Notes: a model not told the origin generated them from the letters alone. A stretch of 64,000 nt of DNA from Margaritifera margaritifera (GCA_029931535.1 JAQPZY010001561.1:3194001-3258000); one strand, 5' to 3'. Shown: positions 38,408 to 49,668, counted from the first letter of the stretch. Program-made: numbers and translations.

Positions 38408-38914
38408 CAAATTGAGCACTTATATCAATATTATGTGGCAAGTAATCAAATTGAGCACTGATATCAGTATTATGTGGTAAGTAATCAAACTGAGCACTGA
38501 TATCAATATAATGTGGTAAGTATTCAAACTGAGCACTGATATCAATATTATGTGGTAAGTAATCAAACTGAGCACTGATATCAATATTATGTGGTAAGTA
38601 ATCAAACTGAGCACTGATATCAATATTATGTGGTAAGTAATCAAACTGAGCACTGATATCAATATTATGTGGTAAGTAATCAAACTGAGCACAGATATCA
38701 ATATTATGTGGTAAGTAATCAAATTGAGCACTGATATCAATATTATGTGGTAAGTAATCAAACTGAGCACTGATATCAATATTATGTGGTAAGTAATCAA
38801 ATTGAGCACTGATATCAATATTATGTGGTAAGTAATCAAACTGAGCACTGATATCAATATTATGTGGTAAGTAATCAAACTGAGCACTGATATCAATATT
38901 ATGTGGTAAGTAAT
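38408..38914. repeat. 39-bp minisatellite, 13 exact-length copies
   Basis: CAAACTGAGCACTGATATCA + ATATTATGTGGTAAGTAAT. 507 bp equals 13 x 39 exactly. The 39-bp length gives a 165-codon minus-strand frame of 13-residue repeats (SVLSLITYHIILI), a by-product. Each unit has TGATATCA, an 8-bp palindrome. Confidence 0.96.
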
Positions 38915-39320
38915 CAAAGTCGTTACATAAATATATTGATCTCCTCCGTTCTAGCTTGTAGATGATGATTTTATTTCGAAAGTCATGAATCGATGATGAA
39001 GCATCTGCTTCATGTTGATTGTAGCATGGCTATCGGCACAAAATGCAAATAACATTCCACGCAAGTCAACGTTTTTTGCCTTCAAAAATATATAATTAAA
39101 AGAAAATCTACGTTTTTTTATAGTAATTATAAAGAAATATTTCACTCGCGGCATTTAAACATTTCGTGTTGTTATTCGTGGCTTTGACACTCGTGACAAT
39201 TCAATGTTTCCACTTCCAAGTGTTTCCTTTTATCTACTCCAAAAACGTAAATATCCTCTGTAACATTCAAATGTTTTGCTAAATTCCGACGTAACAATAT
39301 AATTCGCGATCATTTCTTGG
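38915..39320. other. Unassigned sequence
   Basis: No recognisable gene or repeat. Confidence 0.6.
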
Positions 39321-39535
39321 GTTTCATTATGTCCGGAGTTTACTTTATGCGGATGTTCATTATGTCCGGAGTTTATTCTACACCAATGTTCATTATGTCC
39401 TGAGTTTATTTTACACGGATGTTCATTGTGTCCGTATTTTACTTTATACGGATGTTTATTATGTCCGGAGTTTACTTTATACGGATGTTTATTATGTCCG
39501 GAGTTTACTTTATATGGATGTTTATTATGTGCATT
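39321..39535. repeat. 33-bp minisatellite, about 6 copies
   Basis: TCCGGAGTTTACTTTATACG + GATGTTCATTATG, with early copies more diverged (TTCTACACCAATG). Confidence 0.9.
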
Positions 39536-39620
39536 CTTCTTCTTCCGTTAAGATATATCGTAGTTATAGGAATGCCACATTTATACGTTCTTTTATATTT
39601 TTCAAAGATTGACTTTCCAT

Positions 39621-40070
39621 GAAACTAAAGTCATTCAGATAAATGCATATGAAACAATCGTCATTCAGATCAACGCATATGAAACTAAAATCATTCCGAT
39701 AAACGCATATGAAACAAACGTCATTCAGATAAATGCATATGAAACAAAAATCATTCCGATAAACGCGTATGAAACAAACGTCATTCAGATAAATGCATAT
39801 GAAACAAAAATCATTCCGATAAACGCGTATGAAACAAACGTCATTCAGATAAATGCATATGAAACAAAAATCATTCCGATAAACGCGTATGAAACAAACG
39901 TCATTCAGATAAATGCATATGAAACAAAAATCATTCCGATAAACGCGTATGAAACAAACGTCATTCCGATAAACGCATATGAAACAAACGTCATTCCAAT
40001 AAACGCATATGAAACAAACGTCATTCAGATAAACGCATATGAAACTAACGTCCTTCAGAATAACGCATAT
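39621..40070. repeat. 30-bp minisatellite, 15 copies, with 60-bp higher order
   Basis: GAAACAAACGTCATTCAGAT + AAATGCATAT. Spacing is exactly 30 bp for 15 units. From about 39711 to 39950 an A-type unit (ACGTCATTCAGATAAATGCA) alternates with a B-type unit (AAATCATTCCGATAAACGCG), four times. The frame-preserving unit yields open frames of 178-188 codons on both strands, which I treat as by-products. Confidence 0.95.
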
Positions 40071-40227
40071 GAAACGGGACTGATTGCGAAGACTAAAAGA
40101 ATCATTCTCAAAAGACAACAACGTACCCACTTATCTCATTTTTAGTGTTTGAATGGCATGTTCTTCGATCTCTCCCAAATCAAATTTGACCTGTGAACAT
40201 TTATTTACCCACTACAGCTCTTATACA

Positions 40228-40500
40228 TACACTGATGTACGGAAATATAGACGTCTAATGCAATCAAATTACAAGCGGAAAGCAACCTCGGAGAATGCTG
40301 TGGCATGCTTTTAGTAAATGACAATATTGAACGGGTTGCAGACGATTGAACTGTTGCATAATATTCTAAAAAATCAATAGCTATATTGCGTAGATAAGAA
40401 ATCTAAATTTATTCTGGGCACATATCCATCTTGAAATGTTGTTATGGGATTGAATGTGAAGATTTATCGAATTACTCTGATTTAAAGCGTTGTCCGTTAT
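40228..40500 (+). mobile_element. Dispersed repeat, copy 2 (pair with 37550)
   Basis: GGCATGCTTTTAGTAAATGA, CAATATTGAACGGGTTGCAG and AAAAATCAATAGC...GTAGATAAGAAATC align with 37620-37730. The later part GATTTAAAGCGTTGTCCG matches GATTCAAAGCGCAGAGTCG at 37798. Confidence 0.6.
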
Positions 40501-40507
40501 TTCTTTA

Positions 40508-40712
40508 GAAATTCTCCACGTAAACTGCAGCAAGATACCAGTCTCGTGTGTTCTACAATTACATGAACTACAGCAAGATACCAGTCTCGTCTGTTATACA
40601 ATTGCATGCTAGCTTGGAAGTACTTTTTTCTTTAGAAATTCTCTCCATGAACCGCAGCAAATACCCGTCTCTTGTGTTGTGCAATTGCATACTAGCTTGG
40701 AAGTACTTTTTG
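40508..40712. repeat. Irregular direct repeats of about 60-110 bp
   Basis: CAGCAAGATACCAGTCTCGT occurs at about 40530 and 40570, and a third diverged form (CAGCAAATACCCGTCTCTTG) at about 40655. CTAGCTTGGAAGTACTTTTT is present twice (about 40611 and 40692). Confidence 0.8.
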
Positions 40713-40797
40713 TCTTTATCACAATTGTTAAAGACAACGTAACAAGTACAGATAGGTTAAAATTTGAAATAGTCTGAAATAGTACATTTGAAATGAA

Positions 40798-41062
40798 TAA
40801 ATCTGAATGCATTTTCAACCATTAACAAGAGCCAAAGCTCAAAATCCTTAAGCATTTGGAGTGCGTCAGTTATAAATAACCTTTGCCTAATTCTCCTATT
40901 TGTTATCAGTCTAGAACATGTCGCAAAGGAATGACTTCGTTGTTTTGTTTTTTTGTTTTTTTTTTCGGGGGGGGGGGAGGGGGTCTTTTTTTTTTTTTTA
41001 CACAGATACTCGATGTAAGCTTGATACTGAGATGGGTAAATAATATCAACATAATATGTTCC
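40798..41062 (+). repeat. Segmental duplicate, left copy
   Basis: ATAAATAACCTTTGCC, CAGTCTAGAACAT, GGAATGACTT and ACACAGATACTCGATGTAAG, CTTGATACTGAGATG appear in the same order at 41485-41723. The left copy contains a T run, G run and second T run (40950-41000) that the right copy lacks. Confidence 0.85.
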
Positions 41063-41224
41063 TTATGCACAAAATATAAAAATATTTTGAAATATAAATA
41101 CAGAAAAAAATAAATAAAGATGTGTTTCATAAGGATTGTATTCTGATAGGGACGAAACAAATATAATATAATTTAGCATTATGTCCGTTGTTTGGTTTCT
41201 AACGGAACTTAAAGCACATAATGG

Positions 41225-41345
41225 GTTATAACATGCCGAGAAAATTGAAGCTAAGTGCCTTTCCAGTGACACACCGAGGCAGCCGACCCGGGCTGACCTG
41301 GATGAGTATCAAGCCAGCAACCCTTTGGATTACGAGTCCACATCG
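41225..41345 (-). mobile_element. tRNA-derived SINE fragment, minus strand
   Basis: On the minus strand it reads TGTGGACTCGTAATCCAAAG (anticodon arm of a tRNA-like head), GGTTGCTGGCTTGATACTCA (decayed B box region), then CTGCCTCGGTGTGTCACTGG and AAAGGCACTTAGC, the same kind of core as in the SINEs near 30.3 and 51.6 kb. Confidence 0.55.
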
Positions 41346-41484
41346 CATTAGGATCTATAAAAATTGCAGGGCTCAGGAAAAAAACTCGTCCGCTAATTCT
41401 GACAGGGTACAAATTGTCTGGGCCGAGTGAAACTTTACTGCGTACTCGTCCCTGGGCCGAGTAGATGCAGATTCGTACCTTGAG

Positions 41485-41723
41485 AATAAATTTGAATGCA
41501 TTTTCTACCCTAAAAAAGCGCCCAAGTTCAACATCCCTTAACATTTGGCATGGGTCAGATATAAATAACCTTTGCCAAATTTGCCTGTTGTCAGTCTAGA
41601 ACATATAGCAGCGGAATGACTTTGCTCTTGTTTTTCTTTTGTGTGTTTGTTGTTTATTTTACACAGATACCCGATGTAAGCTTGATACTGAGATGTGTAA
41701 ATATTATGAACATATTATGTTGC
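41485..41723 (+). repeat. Segmental duplicate, right copy
   Basis: Direct-repeat partner of 40798-41062, starting about 690 bp downstream. It ends at the left terminus of the foldback element at 41720, so that element may have inserted into this copy. Confidence 0.85.
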
Positions 41724-42715
41724 AGTTTCACATCTAGCCCTCGATTTCTTAATGGTGTTCACATTTACAGTGACACTTTTCAGTAATTTAGGCATCACTT
41801 CAGTAATTTAGGCGTCACTTTGATGTGGTGAAAGTTTCCCTTGCAACGGTCTATTACACATCTTCATGAGTCAGACATCTGAGAAGTTAAGAGACAGCGA
41901 ATGTCATAATTTTGTGATTTTTCATCTGGTCAGGCAACGTTACAGTTGTCCCAGGTCACCAGTATTTCCAAGAGTAAAGCTTTATTGATACATCGTCATG
42001 CCAAAGGGAGGATGCAAGCAGATATTTTTATAATCATGTAATTACTTTTCACAAGAAAAATGTTGCCAATTTCCATTCGAAATGAGTATTTTAAGTGTCT
42101 CAGACAATTCCCACCAACTTTCACACAATACATGTTATCATCTATTTATAAAGCAGATAACTTCAATACAACAGCTGATTGGTCGAAATCTAGTTGGGGT
42201 AATGACCTAGAAATGTTCCAGTTATTTGGTCAATAAGCAATCTCCCTTTTCAGGGCACCCTTACGTATCTCTCTAGACTGGTGGTTTGACCAAAATGGAT
42301 AATTTAGTACGAAAGTTGGTTGAAATTTAGACGGTTGGAATTCTTCTTTCAGATGCAAGTTACTTAATTTTGTGTGTGAAACGTAATTACATACATATAT
42401 ACATATATGCTGGTGTCTTTACTTTTGCGTTTCAATGCATTAATAAAGCTGCACAGTTTTGAAAATACGGGTGATCTGGGGAAAGCGTAACAATGTCTGA
42501 CCAAACGAAAATCATAAATTTTGACATTCTCTGTCTTTTAACTTCTCCTATATCTAACTCATAAAGATGTGTGATAGCTCATTGCAAAGGAAACTTATGA
42601 CGCCCAGATTACTGAAAGATTTCACTGTAAACACGAATACCACCAATAAATCAAGGGTTGTGTGCGCAACTGCAATTTCTCGAGTTACAAACTTTGTCTC
42701 TTAATATGTTTATTT
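41720..42715. mobile_element. Foldback element with arms of about 280 bp
   Basis: Left arm (about 41720-42005) is the near-complement of right arm (about 42425-42715). Paired landmarks are TGCAGTTTCACATCTAGCCC with the complement of GTTGTGTGCGCAACTGCA, TTTCAGTAATTTAGGCGTCA with TGACGCCCAGATTACTGAAA, GAAGTTAAGAGACAGCGAAT with CTCTGTCTTTTAACTTCTCC, and ATCTGGTCAGGCAACGTTAC with GTAACAATGTCTGACC. The terminal repeats seem to start TGCAGTT. The 420-bp centre has no open frame, so it would be non-autonomous. Confidence 0.8.
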
Positions 42716-42761
42716 TAGGAACCATATATTAGAATATACTATTTTCATGATTTTGACCCAT

Positions 42762-43630
42762 TTTAGTGTCAAGCTTGCAACATGTACCTTTGATTCTTTA
42801 GTGTCAAGCTTGTAACATGTACCTGTGATTCTTTAGTGTCAAGCTTGCAACATGTACCTGTGATTCTTTAGTGTCAAGCTTGCAACATGTACCTGTGATT
42901 CTTTAGTATCAAGCTTGCAACATGTACCTGTGATTCTTTAGTGTCAAGCTTGCAACATGTACCTGTGATTCTTTAGTGTCAAGCTTGCAACATGTACCTG
43001 TGATTCTTTAGTGTCAAGCTTGCAACATGTACCTGTGATTCTTTAGTATCAAGCTTGTAACATATACCTGTGATTCTTTAGTGTCAAGCTTGCAACATGT
43101 ACCTGTGATTCTTTTGTGTCAAGCTTGCAACATGTACCTGTGATTCTTTAGTGTCAAGCTTGCAACATGTACCTGTGATTCTTTTGTGTCAAGCTTGCAA
43201 CGTGTACCTGTGATTCTTTAGTGTCAAGCTTGCAACATGTACCTGTGATTCTTTAGTGTCAAGCTTGTAACATGTACCTGTGATTCTTTAGTGTCAAGCT
43301 TGCAACATGTACCTGTGATTCTTTAGTGCCAAGCTTGCAACATGTACCTGTGACAAGCTTGCAACATGTACCTGTGATTCTTTAGTGTCAAGCTTGCAAC
43401 ATGTACCTGTGATTCTTTAGTATCAAGCTTGCAACATGTACCTGTGATTCTTTAGTATCAAGCTTGCAACATGTACCTGTCATTCTTTAGTATTAAGCTT
43501 GCAACATGTACCTGTGATTCTTTAGTATCAAGCTTGCAACATGTACCTGTCATTCTTTAGTATCAAGCTTGCAACATGTACCTGTCATTCTTTAGTATTA
43601 AGCTTGCAACATGTACCTGTGATTCTTTAG
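42762..43630. repeat. 35-bp minisatellite, about 25 copies
   Basis: TTTAGTGTCAAGCTTGCAAC + ATGTACCTGTGATTC. One unit near 43348 has lost about 12 bp. Variants cluster (GTATCAAGC and GTCATTC toward the right). Confidence 0.95.
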
Positions 43631-43984
43631 TAAAAGCGTAAGAAGCGTAGTGGAAAACTGTACTGTGTTGAGTATAATGACGACAGAGACGAGTAACTCT
43701 TGGTTGGAAAAGTTTTTTCTTGATACAATCATTGTATTATGTTTTTGTAAAAGATGTGTGACGTTAAATAAGACATGTCCACTAATTCTGCTAATATGTA
43801 CATTCGAGATTTAATCGAAATAATTGTTACTGGAACACGACGCATCTTAATTTGCCTTAAGAAGCCAGCAAGTATAAACAACAAGTCATCTTGCTTAATA
43901 TTTAAAGACATTCTGGAGAGTTACTGAGCATATTCATTCCCTACTTGCCATACTGGTCTTTCTTTCCAGACTACACAGTTGTGT

Positions 43985-44395
43985 TCTAACTAATGTGTTC
44001 TAAACAGCTCCTTGAAGTTCTAACTAATGGGTTCTTAACAGCTCCTTCAAGTTCTCAATAATAGGTTCTAAACAGCTCCTTGAAGTTCTAACTAATGTGT
44101 TCTAAACAGCTCCTTCAAGTTCTCAATAATAGGTTCTAAACAGCTGCTTGATGTTCTACTAATGTGTTCTAAACAGCTCTTTGAAGTTCTAACTAATGGG
44201 TTCTAAACAGCTCCTTCAAGTTCTCAATAATGGGTTCTAAACAGCTGCTTGATGTTCTACTAATGTGTTCTAAACAGCTCTTTGATGTCATAACTAATTT
44301 GTTGTAAACAGTTCCTTTATGTTATCACTAATGTGTCCTAAACAGCTTCTTGAAGTTCTCGCTAATGTGTTCCAAACAGCTGCTTGATGTTGCAT
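43985..44395. repeat. 33-34-bp minisatellite, about 12 copies
   Basis: GTTCTAAACAGCTCCTTGAA + GTTCTAACTAATG. Three unit types (CTCCTTGAAG, CTCCTTCAAGTTCTCAATAA, CTGCTTGATG) recur in order, indicating a short higher-order repeat. Confidence 0.9.
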
Positions 44396-45056
44396 TCATT
44401 AAAACTGTCAGTAATAAATAGGGATACACTGATACTCAAAGATTTGATAGTATGGAATCGGGTGTCGATAATCTAAATAAAAAATCCATATTAAACAGAT
44501 GAATATCGGAAACCATCACTTATCAAATTCCTCATTATGACTGCAAAACAGCATTACCTTAAATTACAGTCTTACTGATGATTCCTTGTTTTGCAAGTGC
44601 ACACAAAGTATACACTAGTATGTATACAAAACAGAAAGAAAGAACAAGGAAAGTTAACGATAATGTCAATCTCTGTGTGGAAGGATTAATTATAAAGTGG
44701 TCACGGACTACAATGTACTTTTCTTTATTAGATATGGTTGACCTCAAGCAACCTCATATACTAGATTTCAGTATGTCTTGGATCAAGTGGTCACTTAAGA
44801 AATTCTGTAGGCATTGATTGATTTAAGCCACTGTTAATATGATCCATATTTTGGGTTTTGGTACACACACATGAAAGTAGACAGACAGAGTGACAAGAAG
44901 GCAAACTGACAAATATGAAAACTGACGATAGAACAGTCTACCAAAGGAAAGAGTGTATATAGACTCGACCTTCTGCCCAGTTCCGACTCTTTTCAAAATG
45001 TGAGTAAATAAATAAATAAACCTACCAAAGGACCAAGAGACCGATAGATACATGAA

Positions 45057-45058
<2 letters not shown>
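44396..45058. other. Unassigned sequence
   Basis: AT-rich with short frames only. No recognised element. Confidence 0.6.

Positions 45059-45119
<61 letters not shown>
45059..45119. repeat. AT microsatellite
   Basis: Pure AT repeat of about 30 units. Confidence 0.97.
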
Positions 45120-45121
<2 letters not shown>

Positions 45122-45404
45122 CTTGTCTGCCTTTATCTATATCCAATTTTATTTAATTTATTTGATTGTCTGCCCTTGTTCTCATTAGAAAAATGGTTGA
45201 TGCTTCCCATCTTGACGGACACTTGCTTCCGACTTCGCGATGGCAATGCAAACATTAAAACAAATGTGTAAATTAGGCTGGGTATCAAATTGAACTTATG
45301 CATCGTATGAATGCAAATATGTAGACTTCCAAATATGTGAAAAATCACGGGGAAGAGGTCCATGATTAGGTGGCAGTAGAAACCTTTCCCGCTTATAAAG
45401 TAAA

Positions 45405-45496
45405 ACAGACAGACAGAAAGATGGGCAGAGTGAAGCACAGAAAAATACACAGACATAAAAAGATAGACAGACACATAGACAGACAGACAGACAGAC

Positions 45497-45556
<60 letters not shown>

Positions 45557-45557
45557 T
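45405..45557. repeat. Composite GACA/GATA microsatellite
   Basis: Imperfect AGACAGAC and ATAGACAG tract grading into a pure GATA repeat at about 45497-45555. The plus strand reads GATA; the minus strand gives an ISLSIYLSIYLS-type open frame, a by-product. Confidence 0.95.
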
Positions 45558-46016
45558 GACTTGTATCCACATACGGTAACTACAAATCTAATAAGATGTT
45601 CTTGATAGAAACCGATTGATTATGCCGCAAAATGACACCGTACAGGAATGAGGACTACATAATGTGACGGCAACCTAGCAACCATTTTAAATCAGTCACG
45701 CGATAGTAATTTGCAAATAAATAAAGAGAATACAGACAAGACAGAGGATAGGTTAAGTTTATGGCTCCCTGCAGTGCCCTTTGACCACATATATTAACAT
45801 TAGTATAACTGAGAGGGTCAAAATGCACTTGTTCTTAAGAACCGCATGGTGCATTTTGCAGTCATATTGGTGAAAGGCTTGGTTCCTGCACAAACGTCTC
45901 TAAATCTATTTCCGTATCCTTTTTAATTTTGAGGAGGAATATTTATTTGTTTTTGTTTGGAATTTATTTCGTGATGTGCGTATTTAAAAATTAGTACAGT
46001 TGCAGTGTGTTTTTCC
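45558..46016. other. Unassigned sequence with a small cruciform
   Basis: At 45830-45866 AAAATGCAC and GTGCATTTT form a 9-bp perfect stem enclosing the 10-bp palindrome TTCTTAAGAA. The rest is unassigned. Confidence 0.65.
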
Positions 46017-46935
46017 CACTGCTTATAGAGAGTCGGTTTTGTGTTTCATGGTGTACATATTTAACCATCAGCACAGATATAGTGGTCCTATCTGGTGATG
46101 GAAAGTTGCATTTGTTTTTTCGTAGTGTCCGTATTTGACCATCAGCGCAGATATAGTGGTCCTTTGCTGTTGGTAATAGAGATTTGCTTTTTTCATGATG
46201 TACGTATTTAATCATCAGCACAGATATAGTGGTCATTTGCTGTTGGTAATAGAGATTTGCTTTTTTTCATGATGTACGTATTTGACCATCAAAGCAGATA
46301 TAGTGGTCCTTTGCTGTTGGTAATAGAGATTTGCTTTTTTTCATGATGTACGTATTTGACCATCAGCACAGATATAGTGGTCCTTTGCTGTTGGTAATAG
46401 AGATTTGCTTTTTTTTCTTGGTGTACGTTTTTAACCATCAGCACAGATATAGTGGTCCTTTGCTGTTGGTAATAGAGATTTGCTTTTTTTTCTTGGTGTA
46501 CGTTTTTAACCATCACCACAGATATAGTGGTCCTTTGCTGTTGGTAAAAGAGATTAATTTTTTCATGATGTACGTATTTAACCATCAGCACAGATATAGT
46601 GGTCCTTTGCTGTTGGTAATAGAGATTTGCTTTTTTTCATGATGTACGTATTTAATCATCAGCGCAGATATAGTGGTCCTTTGCTGTTGGTAATAGAGAT
46701 TTGTTTTCTTCATGATGTACGTATTAAACCATCAGCACAGATACAGTCTTCCTTGCCGCAGGTAATAGTGAGTTGCTTTTTTCATGATGTACGTATTTAA
46801 CCATCAGCGCAGATACAGTGGTCCTTTGCCGCTGATGATAGAGAGTCGGGTTTTTTTTCATCGTGTACGTATTTGGCCATCAGCACAGATATACTGGTAC
46901 CTTGCCGCTGGTGATAGAGGGTTGCTTCCAACGTA
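46017..46935. repeat. 75-76-bp minisatellite, about 12 copies
   Basis: TTCATGATGTACGTATTTAA, CCATCAGCACAGATATAGTG, GTCCTTTGCTGTTGGTAATA, GAGATTTGC and a variable T run. Edge units are the most diverged. It gives short open frames on both strands by chance. Confidence 0.94.
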
Positions 46936-47248
46936 GATTTATGAGGATTATGGGAACTGGACCTATCTCCAGAGCAGATATAACCATACACTACTCATTA
47001 GCATAGCATATCATATCAAATCAAAAAGTATTTTATGTTGACACTTACCCCACGTGAATTACTGTGAATTGTTTTATTACATACAGCAAATTTCATAAAC
47101 AATGCTTGACAAACTTGTAAGTTATGACGATCCTGAATATCTGTATGATACATAGTGGCAGCTGGACAGATGATGGACATTAGGTCTGAATGTCCGACAA
47201 GCTGCCAGTTCGCCTATAAATCACGTGATGCTCGCATCTTTGTCTCTC
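46936..47248. other. Unassigned sequence
   Basis: No recognisable element. CATTAGGTCTGAATGTCCGA region only. Confidence 0.55.
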
Positions 47249-47885
47249 CAGTTTCGTACTTTGCATAGGGTTAGATTTTTAAAGAAAAAGAATTACCCAG
47301 GTTTTCCTCACTGGCTGTCCTGGCTATTTAAAAAAGACCTTGTATATCTTAGGTATTGTTAAAAGAACTTTGAATTCCCTTTATTTTGGCGTATGATTGA
47401 TGGGTGAAATTTGGGTTATAGAGTATACAGCTTGGTCTTACATAAGATGTGCACCTCTCAAAAAATTGCTAGCTCCGCTTGGTCATTTTCACTTCCTGGA
47501 CTTCAAAAGTAAATTTAAAAAAAGAGCCGATAACTTTTTTTACTTTTTAGATATTTTGTAATTCATTCATAGTACTTTCAGAGGCTGGTATTGTCTGCTC
47601 TGGCGAAATTCGTTTCCCTATTTTAATAACTGCTGAAAATAGTGCACTTTTGACTACTTCAGGCTGATTTTTCGAGTACTTTGGAGCGGCCATTTTGTCT
47701 GCTGTGTGCTTAGATCATGTCCAGTTTCCACAAGTACAATATGTAAAGAAATTTCAGCCACAATACATGTAAGTAACATAGAGGTATGCCAACATTCTCT
47801 CCATTGTGCATGTTGAAAATGCAAAATACTTCATCTTACACCTGTCACTCTCTCAGAAGCATGTATTATCTGTAGAGTGCCCACT
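47249..47885 (-). mobile_element. Dispersed 0.65-kb repeat, copy 2
   Basis: Reverse-complement partner of 33300-33998: CAGTTTCGTACTTTGCATAG, TTTGGGTTATAGAG, CTTGGTCATTTTCACTTCCT, GGCTGGTATTGTCTGCTCTG and ACATAGAGGTATGCCAACAT match in order. Copy ends at about CTGTAGAGTG. The inner A-run and G-run of copy 1 are absent here. Confidence 0.7.
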
Positions 47886-47989
47886 ACAGTACTGGTCGGT
47901 GTTCCATAGGTATCGGCACGCGTTAGGGTTTGAGTGACATACGGCGTTATGTTAATTAGCTGCATCTGTATGATAACACTTGATAACAA

Positions 47990-49535
47990 TGAAGCCGACT
48001 GTGTATTTGAATTACGTGTATATGCACAAACTTAATAAGAATAGAGCTGACTGTGTATTTTAATTACGTTTATATACACAAACTTAATAAGAATAAAGCT
48101 GACTATGTATTTGAAATTACATGTATATATACATACTTAATAAGAATAAAGCCGACTGTGTATTTAAAATTACGTGTATATACACAAACTTAGTAAGAAT
48201 AGAGCCGATTGTGTATTTGAATTACGTGTATATACACAAAGGTAATAAGAATAGAGCCGACTGTGTATTTGAAATTACGTGTATATACACAAACTTAATG
48301 AGAATAGAGCCGACACTATCTGAAATTACGTGTATATGCACAAACCTAATAAGAATAAAGTTGACTGTTGTATTTGAAATATAGTTTTATATATATATAT
48401 AAACTTAATAAGAATAAAGCCGACTCTGTATTTGAATTACGTGAATATACACAAAGTTAATAAGAATAAAGCCGACTGTGTATTTCAATTACGTGTATAT
48501 ACACACAGTTGAAAAGAATAGAGCCGACTGTGTATTTGATATTAAATATATATATATATATATACAAACTTAATACAAATAAAGCCGACTGTGTATTTGA
48601 AATTACGTGTATATACACAAACTTAACAAGAATAAAGACGACTGTGTATTTTAAATTACGTGTATATACACAAACTGAATAAGAATAAAGTTGACTGTTG
48701 TATTTGAAATTACGTGTATATACAAAAACTTAATAAGAATAAAGCTGACTGTTGCATTTTAAATTACGTGTATATACACAAACTTAATATGAATAGAGCC
48801 GACTGTGTATTTGAATTACGTGTATATACACAAACTTAATAAGAATAAAGACGACTGTGTATTTGAAATTACGTGTATATACACAAACTTAATAAGAATA
48901 GAGCCGACTGTGTATTTGAATTACGTGTATATACACAAACTTAATAAGAATAAAGCCGACTGTGTATTTGAATCACGTGTATATATACACAAATTTAATA
49001 ATAATAGAGCCGACTGTGTATTTGAGTTACGTGTATATACACAAAATTAATAAGAATAAAGTCGACTGTGTATTTGAATTACGTGTATATATATACAAAC
49101 TTAATAAGAATAGAGCCGACTGTGTATTTGAATTACGTGTATATACACAAACTTAATAAAAATAAAGATGACTGTGTATTTGAAATTACGTGTATATACA
49201 CAAACTTAATAAGAATAGAGCCGACTGTGTATTTGAATTACGTCTATATACACAAATTTAATAAGAATAGAGCCGACTGTGTATTTGAATTACGTGTATA
49301 TACACCAAATTAATAAGAATAAAGACGACTGTTTATTTGAATTACGTGTATATATATATATATATACAAACTTAATAAGAATAAAGCCTACTGTGTATTT
49401 GAAATTACGTGTATATACACAAACTTAATAAGAATAAAGACGACTTTGTATTTTACTTACGTGTATATACACAAACTTAATAACAATGAAGCAGACCGTG
49501 TGTTTGAAATTACGTGTATACACACAAAACTCTAT
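47990..49535. repeat. 52-53-bp minisatellite, about 29 copies, palindrome in most units
   Basis: TGTATTTGAATTACGTGTAT, ATACACAAACTTAATAAGAA, TAAAGCCGACTG. Most units contain GTGTATATACAC, a perfect 12-bp palindrome. A few units carry longer TATATATATA versions (48395, 48545, 49345). Frames stay open only over short stretches. Confidence 0.94.
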
Positions 49536-49545
49536 ATGTGTTTTG

Positions 49546-49668
49546 TTACGAGTCGGCGGATGAAACGAGTTTGATATGACGTAGAGATACGTCGAGGCCG
49601 TCAGGCCGAAAGGTATTCATAAGCCAGATCAAACGAGTTCGTTCCTACGACTCGGAAAAAAAAACACG
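49546..49668. mobile_element. Imperfect foldback sequence
   Basis: TACGAGTCGGCGGATGAAAC, GAGTTTGAT (left) is an imperfect complement of ATCAAACGAGTTCGTTCCTA, CGACTCGG (right). The centre has two nested short hairpins, GACGTAGAGATACGTC and GGCCGTCAGGCC. It may be a MITE; ends are not defined. Confidence 0.55.

Noticed and set aside
38420..38917. 165-codon minus-strand frame with 13-residue hydrophobic repeats as a membrane protein
   Set aside because: It follows entirely from a stop-free 39-bp unit; no unique flanking coding sequence.
39564..40145. Paired 188- and 178-codon frames on opposite strands
   Set aside because: By-products of the 30-bp frame-neutral array.
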